The notes: generated by a model from the sequence alone, not told the origin. A stretch of 5,350 bases of DNA from Prevotella sp. UBA3208 (GCA_002363695.1 DEWO01000039.1:1079-6428); one strand, 5' to 3'. Shown: positions 1 to 5,350, counted from the first letter of the stretch. Translations and numbers: made by a program.

Positions 1-62
1 TCCTGAGATACTTCCTGTACCTGTGTACCTTCTATCTCAACATAAACAAATACATTATTCAT
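1..62 (-). CDS. etfA: Electron transfer flavoprotein alpha subunit, N-terminal fragment (cut by window edge)
   Basis: Reading leftward from the ATG at 62-60, the first 20 residues are MNNVFVYVEIEGTQVQEVSQ. This is the usual start of Bacteroidetes EtfA, where a first beta strand opens the alpha/beta N-terminal domain. The rest of the gene, including the C-terminal FAD-binding domain, lies outside the window. It starts only 5 bases after the etfB stop, which is the normal etfB-etfA order and implies co-transcription and probably translational coupling. EtfA and EtfB form the cytoplasmic heterodimer that carries electrons for an acyl-CoA dehydrogenase. The call rests on 20 residues plus the etfB neighbour; context adds more certainty than the fragment itself. 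Confidence 0.85.
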   Translation of the reverse strand, partial: MNNVFVYVEIEGTQVQEVSQ

Positions 63-67
63 ATCTC

Positions 68-940
68 TTATCCAATAATCTTTTCGTCCAACAATTCTTT
101 GATCATTCCCTCAATATCTGCATCAGAAGCCGTCAAAGTTTTCGACTCCTTAGCCTGGAACACGATGTTCTTGATAGCCTTCACCTTCGTGGGTGAGCCA
201 CTTAGACCGCACTGGTTAGCATCACCATCCACATCAGCCACCGACCACTGGTTCAGCGTCAGTTCGGGACGCTCGTCGTACAGATAGTCGTAGGGAGTGC
301 CCTCGGCAGGACGCTCCATCGGACAGGTAGCACGCTTGTACTTCATGACCAGCTTGGCGTTCTGTGGGCGACAGGGAGCAGCGCTTCCGTTGACGGTGAT
401 GACTACGGGTAGCGGAGCCTCAACGGTCTCCACACCACCGTCGATGACACGACGGATGAGTGCCTTGCCGTTCTCCACCTTCAGAATCTCCTCAGCGTAT
501 GTCACTTGGTTGAGACCCAGCTTCTGGGCAACCTGCGGACCTACCTGAGCGGTATCACCGTCGATGGCCTGACGGCCGCCTACAACGATGTCTACGTCGC
601 CAATCTTCTTGATGGCGGTAGCCAGCGCATAGCTGGTAGCCAATGTGTCGGCGCCGGCAAACAGACGGTCGGTGAGCAACCAACCCGTATCGGCACCACG
701 ATAAAGTCCCTGACGGATAATCTCACCTGCACGTGGAGGACCCATCGTGAGGATTCCTACTGTAGAGCCTGGATGCTGCTCCTTCAGACGAAGGGCCTGC
801 TCCAAGGCGTTCAAATCTTCTGGATTGAAGATAGCGGGTAGGGCAGCGCGGTTGACGGTACCTTCGGCAGTCATGGCGTCCTTACCCACATTACGGGTGT
901 CTGGCACTTGCTTGGCCAGCACAACAATCTTTAAAGCCAT
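68..940 (-). CDS. etfB: Electron transfer flavoprotein beta subunit, bifurcating-type
   Basis: This is a 290-residue EtfB, slightly longer than the roughly 255 residues of mitochondrial EtfB. The start is the ATG at 940-938 (MALKIVVLAKQVPDT), the family's normal N-terminus. An in-frame extension to 1087 exists but would run through the promoter and has no family similarity. Visible signatures are KQVPDT (10-15), NPEDLNALEQAL (39-50), the TDRLFAGADTLATS segment (90-103) and GGRQAIDGDTAQVGP (121-135). In established EtfB families, the GDTAQVGP form is found in anaerobic Etf proteins whose beta subunit holds a second FAD and bifurcates electrons from NADH, while AMP-binding EtfB carries DxxNQTG at this place. 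It should therefore work in the cytoplasm with EtfA and an acyl-CoA dehydrogenase (butyryl-CoA type or similar), possibly coupled to ferredoxin; the partner is not in the window. It is transcribed from the promoter at 982-1013. Confidence 0.96.
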   Translation of the reverse strand: MALKIVVLAKQVPDTRNVGKDAMTAEGTVNRAALPAIFNPEDLNALEQALRLKEQHPGSTVGILTMGPPRAGEIIRQGLYRGADTGWLLTDRLFAGADTLATSYALATAIKKIGDVDIVVGGRQAIDGDTAQVGPQVAQKLGLNQVTYAEEILKVENGKALIRRVIDGGVETVEAPLPVVITVNGSAAPCRPQNAKLVMKYKRATCPMERPAEGTPYDYLYDERPELTLNQWSVADVDGDANQCGLSGSPTKVKAIKNIVFQAKESKTLTASDADIEGMIKELLDEKIIG

Positions 941-952
941 ATTATTAATAAT
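941..952 (-). promoter_or_regulatory. A/T-only translation start region of etfB
   Basis: The 12 bases directly before the etfB ATG read ATTATTAATAAT, a perfect palindrome made only of A and T. No Shine-Dalgarno-like purine run is present. Bacteroidetes commonly rely on A/U-rich, weakly structured start regions instead, and this fits that habit. The palindrome may be incidental to the base composition. GAAATTTC and TTTCGAAA, two overlapping short palindromes at 963-974, lie in the same leader. Confidence 0.45.
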
Positions 953-981
953 GTATAATATTGAAATTTCGAAATCGGGCA

Positions 982-1013
982 CAAAGGTACGTTTTTTTGC
1001 GCACACAGCCAAA
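982..1013 (-). promoter_or_regulatory. Bacteroidetes-type promoter of etfB
   Basis: On the minus strand there is a -33 box TTTG (1013-1010), 20 bases of spacer, and a -7 box TACCTTTG (989-982). This is an exact match to the TTTG / TAnnTTTG consensus used by the Bacteroidetes primary sigma factor, with standard spacing. Transcription should begin roughly at 975-979, leaving a leader of about 35-40 bases before the etfB ATG at 940. No transcript data are available here, so the start point is inferred from the consensus. Confidence 0.85.
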
Positions 1014-1018
1014 TAAAA

Positions 1019-1063
1019 TGCACAAAAACCGTCCTCTTGTGCACAAACCTTGTGTTTTGTGCA
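1019..1063. repeat. Cluster of TGCACAA/TTGTGCA half-sites, operator-like
   Basis: TGCACAAAA at 1019-1027 and TTTTGTGCA at 1055-1063 form a perfect 9-base inverted repeat. Almost at its centre lies the perfect palindrome TTGTGCACAA (1037-1046). Read another way, the block holds two consecutive inverted repeats, CACAA..TTGTG at 1021-1041 and CACAA-ACC-TTGTG at 1042-1054. Like-oriented half-sites are 20-21 bases apart, about two helical turns. The block begins 5 bases upstream of the etfB -33 box and about 80 bases upstream of the proximal dnaG promoter, a position suited to a regulator of etfB. The binding protein is unknown; a palindrome-binding dimer (for instance CRP/FNR-like or TetR-like) is a guess only. 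Confidence 0.55.
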
Positions 1064-1070
1064 ATGTTCA

Positions 1071-1102
1071 TTTGGTTTTTCTATCAACTTTTCGTAACTT
1101 TT
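1071..1102 (+). promoter_or_regulatory. Distal, degenerate copy of the dnaG promoter
   Basis: TTTG (1071-1074), 20 bases, then TAACTTTT (1095-1102) matches the Bacteroidetes promoter pattern except for the last base of the -7 box. The 32-base element matches the proximal promoter at 1144-1175 at 26 of 32 positions, so the two look like copies placed 73 bases apart. If active, it would start transcripts near 1106-1110 and give dnaG a leader of about 75-80 bases. The T for G change at the end of the -7 box probably weakens it. Confidence 0.45.
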
Positions 1103-1135
1103 CCTTCGGAGAAGTTACTGCGTCTCGGAAAAGTT
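1095..1135. repeat. Overlapping inverted repeats on the distal dnaG -7 box
   Basis: TAACTTTTCC (1095-1104) pairs with GGAGAAGTTA (1108-1117) across a 3-base loop, giving a 10-pair hairpin with one G-T pair. The same left arm, AACTTTTCC (1096-1104), is also perfectly complementary to GGAAAAGTT (1127-1135), and the inner GAGA (1109-1112) and TCTC (1123-1126) extend that second pairing. The two structures exclude each other. No T-run follows, so it does not look like a terminator. It overlaps the -7 box of the distal promoter, so an operator role is possible; function is unproven. Confidence 0.45.
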
Positions 1136-1143
1136 CAAATAAA

Positions 1144-1175
1144 TTTGGCTTTTCGCTCGACTTTTTGTAACTTTG
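1144..1175 (+). promoter_or_regulatory. Bacteroidetes-type promoter of dnaG
   Basis: TTTG (1144-1147), exactly 20 bases, and TAACTTTG (1168-1175) give a full match to the Bacteroidetes consensus. The -7 box ends 9 bases before the dnaG ATG at 1185, so the predicted start of transcription (about 1179-1184) almost touches the start codon. It also settles the start choice: an in-frame TTG at 1173-1175 is part of the -7 box and cannot be the start of translation from this promoter. Confidence 0.85.
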
Positions 1176-1184
1176 TCGGCAATT

Positions 1185-3152
1185 ATGATTGATCGTGCGA
1201 CAGTCGATAAGATTATGGATGCCGTCAACATCGTAGATGTCGTTGGCGAGTTTGTTAACCTGCGCAAGGCGGGGGTTAACTATAAGGGACTTTGTCCCTT
1301 CCACGATGACAAGACACCGTCGTTCATGGTGTCACCTGCCCGTCAGATTTGCAAGTGCTTTGCCTGTGGCGAGGGCGGCAATGCCGTCAACTTCCTGATG
1401 AAGCATGAGCAGATTACTTATCCAGAGGCTTTGCGCTGGCTGGCAAAAAAGTACAATATTGAGATTCAGGAGCGTGAACTAACGGATGATGAAAAACGTG
1501 AACAAAGCGAGCGTGAGTCCATGTTTGTGGTCAATGAGTGGGCCTGTCAGTATTTCCATGATATCCTGAAGAGCGATGTAGATGGTATGGCTATTGGCAA
1601 GCAGTATTTCCGGAGCCGTGGCATCCGCGACGACATTATCGAGAAGTTCCAGTTAGGCTTCTCGCTGACCAAACGTGACGCACTGGTCAACGAAGCCCAT
1701 CGCAAGGGGTTCAAGGACGAATTTCTGGTAAAGACAGGACTATGTATCACCAACGAGCATGGTATTTATGATCGCTTTGCAGGACGTGCTATGTTCCCGT
1801 GGTTGAACGTCAGTGGCAAGGTGGTGGCCTTTGGTGGGCGAAAGCTTGATGCAGCCACCAAGGGTGTTCAGCAGAAGTACGTCAACTCGCCCGACTCGGA
1901 GATATATCACAAAGAGCGTGAGTTGTATGGCATCTATCAGGCCAAGAAGGCCATTGCCAAGGAAGACTGCGTCTATATGGTTGAGGGCTACACTGATGTT
2001 ATCGCCATGCACCAGTGTGGGTTAGAGAATGTCGTAGCCAACTCGGGTACGGCCCTTTCGGTCTATCAGATTAAGTTGCTGCGTCGTTTCACGTCCAACA
2101 TCGTACTGCTATATGACGGTGACGAAGCCGGCATACATGCCGCCATGCGTGGAACGGACATGCTGTTGCAGGAAGGCATGAACATCAAGGTTCTGCTTCT
2201 GCCTGATGGTGACGACCCGGACTCGTTTGCCCGCAAACATACCGCTCAACAGTTCAAGCAGTATATTGAAGACCATCAGACGGACTTCATCCAGTTCAAG
2301 ACCGAGCTGATGTTGAAGAATGTCAAGGACCCCATCAAGCGTGCCGAGGCCATCAATAGCATAGTGCGCTCGGTCAGTGTCATCCCTGACCCCATAGTCC
2401 GTGCTACCTATATTACGGAATGTGCCCGTCGTCTGGATGTAGACGAGCGTACACTCATCAGCCAGACCAATAAGTATATTGCCGGTGACCGTGAGGAGCA
2501 GCGTAGGGAGCAGGAACGGCAGGAAGCAAGGGCGGAAAGGTTAGAGGCTGCCACGGAATCAGCACAATCACCGGCAACATCTCTTAACGCTCATTTCTCA
2601 CCTCTCACTTCTGACAATGAGGTTGAGCGTCTGTTGGTGCAAAGCATTGTCCGTCACGGGCATGAGGTCATTTTCCCTGGGTTGGAAGCAGAAGACGGTT
2701 CTACCATAGACCTCAATGTGGCGCAATATATAGGCTATGACCTTGGACAGGATGGTCTCCAGTTTTCCAACGAACTCTATAACCGCATTTTGCAAGAAGC
2801 TGTAGAGCACGCCGCAGATGAGGGGTTCCAGGCCGACCGCTACTTCATGCAGCATCCTGACCCGCAAATCAGTCAGCTGGCTGCCACTTTGGGTATAGAC
2901 CGCCATCAACTCAGCGAGAGTTTTAAAAAAGAATACACAACTGCCGACCTGCAACAGAAGATTCAGCATCTCATCCTTGACTTCCGGATGGACATTGTCA
3001 ACCAACGGCTGAAGGAGATTCAGCGACAGCTGAAGACAATGGGTTCCCAGATAGATCGGGAACAGTTGAAACAGTTAATGGACGACTACAAGGATACACA
3101 GGAGTTGCGTAATGCGCTGGCTAAGCAACGTGGTAGTGACGTCATCGTTTAG
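1185..3152 (+). CDS. dnaG: DNA primase DnaG
   Basis: This is a 655-residue bacterial primase that makes the RNA primers for chromosome replication and is recruited to the fork by the DnaB helicase. Domains in order: a CHC2 zinc-binding domain with ligands C37, H40, C58 and C61 (GLCPFHDDKTPSF ... CKCFACGEGGN); the catalytic core with RFAGRAMFP (197-205) and YVNSPDSEIYHK (232-243); a TOPRIM fold with E267 (VEGYTD) and the metal-binding acidic pair D311 and D313 in DGDEAG (311-316), plus DGDDPDSF (341-348); a charged Glu/Arg/Gln linker (about 435-476); and a helical C-terminal region (about 477-655), expected to bind DnaB. All key residues are present and the length is normal. The ATG at 1185 is chosen because MIDRATVDKIMDAVNIVDVV matches the family start. 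cls follows after 22 bases with no promoter visible between, so the two may share a transcript. Confidence 0.97.
   Translation: MIDRATVDKIMDAVNIVDVVGEFVNLRKAGVNYKGLCPFHDDKTPSFMVSPARQICKCFACGEGGNAVNFLMKHEQITYPEALRWLAKKYNIEIQERELTDDEKREQSERESMFVVNEWACQYFHDILKSDVDGMAIGKQYFRSRGIRDDIIEKFQLGFSLTKRDALVNEAHRKGFKDEFLVKTGLCITNEHGIYDRFAGRAMFPWLNVSGKVVAFGGRKLDAATKGVQQKYVNSPDSEIYHKERELYGIYQAKKAIAKEDCVYMVEGYTDVIAMHQCGLENVVANSGTALSVYQIKLLRRFTSNIVLLYDGDEAGIHAAMRGTDMLLQEGMNIKVLLLPDGDDPDSFARKHTAQQFKQYIEDHQTDFIQFKTELMLKNVKDPIKRAEAINSIVRSVSVIPDPIVRATYITECARRLDVDERTLISQTNKYIAGDREEQRREQERQEARAERLEAATESAQSPATSLNAHFSPLTSDNEVERLLVQSIVRHGHEVIFPGLEAEDGSTIDLNVAQYIGYDLGQDGLQFSNELYNRILQEAVEHAADEGFQADRYFMQHPDPQISQLAATLGIDRHQLSESFKKEYTTADLQQKIQHLILDFRMDIVNQRLKEIQRQLKTMGSQIDREQLKQLMDDYKDTQELRNALAKQRGSDVIV
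2590..2610 (+). repeat. Three tandem heptamers CTCAYYT inside dnaG
   Basis: CTCATTT, CTCACCT and CTCACTT follow one another without gaps, covering residues 469-476 (AHFSPLTS) at the end of the charged linker, just before the C-terminal domain. Three units of seven are 21 bases and keep the frame, but gain or loss of one unit would shift it. The array is short and imperfect, so chance origin in a low-constraint linker is possible. Confidence 0.5.
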
Positions 3153-3169
3153 AGTAATATAAAGAGAAC

Positions 3170-3174
3170 GGAGG
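3170..3174 (+). promoter_or_regulatory. GGAGG abutting the cls ATG (probably not a working ribosome site)
   Basis: GGAGG lies directly against the ATG at 3175 with no spacer. A functional Shine-Dalgarno pairing needs several bases between the two, and the next in-frame ATG (3202) is too far away. The purine-rich stretch AAAGAGAACGGAGG as a whole may still help initiation. It does not argue for a different cls start. Confidence 0.3.
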
Positions 3175-4599
3175 ATGCAAGGATTGTTTTATATCATAGG
3201 TATGACACTACTGTGGAGCATCATTGCACTGGCAGTTATCCACGTCGTGATGGACAACCGTCAACCTGCCAAGACGATGGCTTGGGTACTGATCATCCTC
3301 TTCCTGCCTCTGATAGGTGTTGTGTTCTATCTCTTCTTCGGCATGAACCACCGTCGTGAACGGCTAGTCAGTCAGCGCTCCCTCGACCAGTTGTCCAAGC
3401 GTTCCATGTTGGGCTTTGTCGAACAGCAGGACCTTCGTGTGCCTGATGCCCATAAGCCGATGGTTGACCTCTTTATCAACCAGAATCTCTCGTTGCCATT
3501 CAAGGACAATACCGTTGACATCATGACCGACGGTTATGCTTTCTTGCCAGAGTTGTTGCACGACATCGCTTCTGCCACCCATCATATTCACATTGATATG
3601 TATATCTTCGAGGACGATGCTTTCGGCAACTTGGTAGCAGATGTCCTTATTGACAAAGCTCGTGAGGGTGTGAGTGTCCGAGTCATCTACGACGATGTCG
3701 GCTGCTGGAAGGTCAAGCGTAGTTTCTTTGAACGGATGCGCGAAGAAGGGGTTGAGATTCATTCATTCCTCCCCGTCCACTTCCCCACATTCACTTCGAA
3801 ACTCAACTACCGCAACCACCGTAAGTTGATAGTCATCGATGGTCGGGTGGGGTATGTCGGAGGTATGAATATTGCCAAACGCTATGTCTCTACGAAGTGG
3901 CGCGACACGATGCTGCGTGTGATGGGAGGCGTCGTCTACGCTTTACAACGGGCTTTCCTTGTTGACTGGTATTTCGTTGACCGTACACTCATCACCGACC
4001 GCGTCTACTATCCTCAACTTTCAACTTGGGCGCAGCCTGCCACCAACAACTGTCTGGCGCAGCTTGTCATTAGCGGGCCTGTCACCCCTTATCCGGAAAT
4101 CATGCAGGGCTATGTCCGTGCTATCACAGCTGCTCGTCGCTACATCTATATCGAGACACCTTACTTCCTGCCCAACGAACCCGTGCTCTTTGCCCTGAAA
4201 ACGGCAGCAATGACAGGCATCGATGTCTGTCTGCTCTGCCCTCGGCACTCTGATGCGCGATTCACGGAGTGGGCGTCACGCAGCTATCTCCGTGAACTCC
4301 GTGAGGCTGGTGCCCGTGTCTGTCTGTATGAGCCTGCCTTCCTACATTCTAAGTTGATGGTCGTTGACGATGCACTCTCCACTTGTGGTTCAACGAATCT
4401 TGACTTCCGTTCTTTCGAGAACAACTTTGAGTCGAACATCTTTATTTATGACGAAGGAACGGCCCTGCGACTGAAAAAGGTGTTCCTCGACGACCTGTCT
4501 CAGAGCACCTCCCTTGATGATATTCCTTCCTGGATGCATCCAAAGTTTGTGCAGCGCTTATGGGAAAGCCTTACTCGTCTGCTTTCTCCGCTGCTCTGA
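3175..4599 (+). CDS. cls: Cardiolipin synthase, two-HKD phospholipase D family
   Basis: This is a 474-residue membrane enzyme of the bacterial ClsA-like type, close to the usual 480 residues. Family members join two phosphatidylglycerol molecules to give cardiolipin and glycerol at the inner membrane. Two N-terminal membrane helices are visible (about 4-26 and 35-57), with the typical AKTMAWVLIILFLPLIGVVFY-type second helix and a basic stretch after it. Catalytic HKD motif 1 is H215, K217, D222 followed by GGMN (229-232); motif 2 is H391, K393, D398 followed by GSTN (405-408) and NNFESN (416-421). Both active-site halves are intact. The ATG at 3175 is preferred because the first membrane helix starts right after it, as in relatives. 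It sits 22 bases after dnaG, probably on the same transcript. Its last 29 bases overlap the end of rsmD on the other strand. Other phosphatidyl transfer reactions in this family cannot be excluded. Confidence 0.93.
   Translation: MQGLFYIIGMTLLWSIIALAVIHVVMDNRQPAKTMAWVLIILFLPLIGVVFYLFFGMNHRRERLVSQRSLDQLSKRSMLGFVEQQDLRVPDAHKPMVDLFINQNLSLPFKDNTVDIMTDGYAFLPELLHDIASATHHIHIDMYIFEDDAFGNLVADVLIDKAREGVSVRVIYDDVGCWKVKRSFFERMREEGVEIHSFLPVHFPTFTSKLNYRNHRKLIVIDGRVGYVGGMNIAKRYVSTKWRDTMLRVMGGVVYALQRAFLVDWYFVDRTLITDRVYYPQLSTWAQPATNNCLAQLVISGPVTPYPEIMQGYVRAITAARRYIYIETPYFLPNEPVLFALKTAAMTGIDVCLLCPRHSDARFTEWASRSYLRELREAGARVCLYEPAFLHSKLMVVDDALSTCGSTNLDFRSFENNFESNIFIYDEGTALRLKKVFLDDLSQSTSLDDIPSWMHPKFVQRLWESLTRLLSPLL
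4014..4027 (+). repeat. Two tandem heptamers TCAACTT inside cls
   Basis: Two exact copies of TCAACTT stand side by side, covering residues 280-285 (PQLSTW) in the less conserved stretch between the two HKD halves. With only two copies, chance is a real alternative. It is listed because a second heptamer array occurs in dnaG. Confidence 0.35.
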
Positions 4600-5122
4600 A
4601 AATCGAAAAGTTGACGCTGCCGTACTGACGGTGCTCTATGAAGTGCGGATGTTGTGAGAAATCATAGTCTTTGCCGTGTTCAAAGACAAAGATTCCGTCG
4701 TCTTTCAATAGTTGTTTGTCGAAAACCAGGTCTGGTATCTGAGGCAGTTCTTTCAGCGCATAGGGTGGATCGGCAAAGACGAAGTCAAACTGCTGACGGC
4801 ATGATTTCAGGAACCGGAACACATCACCCCTGATAGGAATGCAGGTATTGTCGTTCAGCTTTTTGATACAATCCTGAATAAAACGATGGTGGTCCCGGTC
4901 TAATTCCACGCTGACTACGCGCTGGCAACCCCGTGATACCAACTCCAGCGAGATGCTGCCTGTACCCGAGAACAGGTCCAATGCCTCGCTACCGTCGAAG
5001 TCGATATATTGTACCAGCACGTTAAAGATGTTTTCCTTGGCAAAGTCTGTTGTGGGCCTTGCCTTGAACGAACGCGGAATATCGAAATGCCGTCCTTTGT
5101 ATTTTCCTGTAATAATGCGCAT
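4571..5122 (-). CDS. rsmD: 16S rRNA (guanine-966-N2)-methyltransferase RsmD
   Basis: This is a 183-residue SAM-dependent methyltransferase, the normal length for RsmD, which methylates G966 of 16S rRNA in the assembling small ribosomal subunit. The N-terminus MRIITGKYKGRHF and RPTTDFAKENIFNVL (22-36) are characteristic of the family. The SAM-binding loop is ALDLFSGTGSISLEL (47-61), with the acidic SAM-contact region SVELD (71-75). The catalytic motif IV is DPPY at 118-121, as expected for an N2-guanine methyltransferase. The ATG at 5122-5120 lies 3 bases after the stop of the DUF3822-type gene, so both are almost certainly co-transcribed leftward and the downstream gene may be translationally coupled. 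The stop (4573-4571) lies within the cls coding region. The C-terminal AAEKADE tail beyond the last strand is the part encoded in the overlap. Confidence 0.95.
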   Translation of the reverse strand: MRIITGKYKGRHFDIPRSFKARPTTDFAKENIFNVLVQYIDFDGSEALDLFSGTGSISLELVSRGCQRVVSVELDRDHHRFIQDCIKKLNDNTCIPIRGDVFRFLKSCRQQFDFVFADPPYALKELPQIPDLVFDKQLLKDDGIFVFEHGKDYDFSQHPHFIEHRQYGSVNFSIFRAAEKADE

Positions 5123-5125
5123 CGC

Positions 5126-5350
5126 CTAATTTCTCAAAATGAACAGCATCAAGTCGTATGGCATACCCTCTATCTGTGTGACCGAAGCACGGTTGAACTC
5201 TCCCGAGGGATTGGTAACAAAGACCCGTTTCACATAGCGGCGGGCCTCTTCTGTCAGTTGTTCACGTTCAGGCAGGTTTCCGCATAGGTGTAGCTCGTCC
5301 TCGCGAGGTTCCAGCCCAAGCTGTTTCCATGCCGAGAGCAGAAAGTACAA
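5126..5350 (-). CDS. DUF3822-type protein, C-terminal 74 residues (cut by window edge)
   Basis: An open frame enters from the right edge and ends at the TAG at 5128-5126. The residues include LHLCGNLPEREQLTEEARRYV (21-41 of the fragment), NPSGEFNRASVTQI (47-60) and the ending GMPYDLMLFILRN. This matches my recollection of the C-terminal end of DUF3822 proteins, a Bacteroidetes family usually found directly upstream of rsmD. The fold of that family is said to resemble actin/ASKHA-like proteins, but no biochemical function is known to me and none can be read from the fragment. The first codon in the window is TTG, an internal leucine and not a start. The gap to rsmD is 3 bases. Confidence 0.8.
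   Translation of the reverse strand: MYFLLSAWKQLGLEPREDELHLCGNLPEREQLTEEARRYVKRVFVTNPSGEFNRASVTQIEGMPYDLMLFILRN

Noticed and set aside
1019..1063. CRISPR-like or terminator reading of the GTGCAC repeats
   Set aside because: The units are too short and palindromic with no regular unique spacers, and no T-run follows any hairpin. An operator-like cluster explains them better.
941..1087. N-terminal extension of etfB by 49 residues
   Set aside because: It would be translated through the etfB promoter at 982-1013, shows no Etf-like sequence, and the ATG at 940 gives the family's normal N-terminus.
1173..1184. Alternative TTG start of dnaG adding four residues
   Set aside because: The TTG is the end of the -7 box TAACTTTG and would not be in the mRNA from that promoter. 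ATG at 1185 matches the primase family start.
1068..1304. 78-residue minus-strand frame across the dnaG promoter and start
   Set aside because: It overlaps the antisense of the conserved DnaG N-terminus and two promoters, has no recognisable domain, and has no promoter of its own.
2598..3005. 135-residue minus-strand frame inside dnaG
   Set aside because: It is antisense to the intact C-terminal domain of DnaG and shows no independent family features; a shadow frame.
3364..3762. 132-residue minus-strand frame inside cls
   Set aside because: It lies antisense to the conserved first half of cls and has no recognisable motif; a shadow frame.
1..5350. A new multi-gene defence, mobile or biosynthetic system
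   Set aside because: All six protein-coding genes fall in common families (EtfA, EtfB, DnaG, Cls, RsmD, DUF3822-type). There are no transposases, integrases, direct-repeat boundaries or toxin-antitoxin pairs.

Overview
The window is an ordinary piece of chromosome from an anaerobic Bacteroidetes, most likely a Prevotella-like member of the Bacteroidales. Three things point there: promoters of the TTTG-N20-TAnnTTTG type in place of -35/-10 boxes, A/T-rich start regions with no working Shine-Dalgarno sequence, and an rsmD gene paired with a DUF3822-type protein. The genus is an inference from gene content and style, not a demonstrated match.

Left block, minus strand (1-940): etfB, followed 5 bases downstream by the first codons of etfA, which runs off the window. 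EtfB has the GRQAIDGDTAQVGP signature of anaerobic, electron-bifurcating-type Etf proteins rather than the AMP-binding DxxNQTG signature of mitochondrial-type Etf. The pair probably exchanges electrons between NADH, an acyl-CoA dehydrogenase outside the window, and ferredoxin.

Divergent intergenic region (941-1184): a textbook Bacteroidetes promoter faces each way. Between the two lies a cluster of TGCACAA/TTGTGCA half-sites, then a degenerate second copy of the dnaG promoter whose -7 box is embedded in overlapping inverted repeats. The dnaG -7 box ends only 9 bases before the ATG, so the dnaG mRNA is predicted to be leaderless or nearly so.

Middle block, plus strand (1185-4599): dnaG (primase, 655 aa) and then, 22 bases later, a cardiolipin synthase of the two-HKD type (474 aa). 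The spacing suggests one transcript, although the two enzymes serve different processes (DNA replication and membrane lipid synthesis). Both genes carry short tandem heptamers in less conserved parts of the protein.

Right block, minus strand (4571-5350): the C-terminal end of a DUF3822-type protein and then rsmD (16S rRNA m2G966 methyltransferase) 3 bases later, reading leftward. The rsmD stop lies inside the 3' end of cls, giving a 29-base convergent overlap. I see no RNA gene, mobile element, CRISPR array or convincing terminator, and no sign of a new multi-gene system. The most interesting material is the regulatory DNA at 941-1184.
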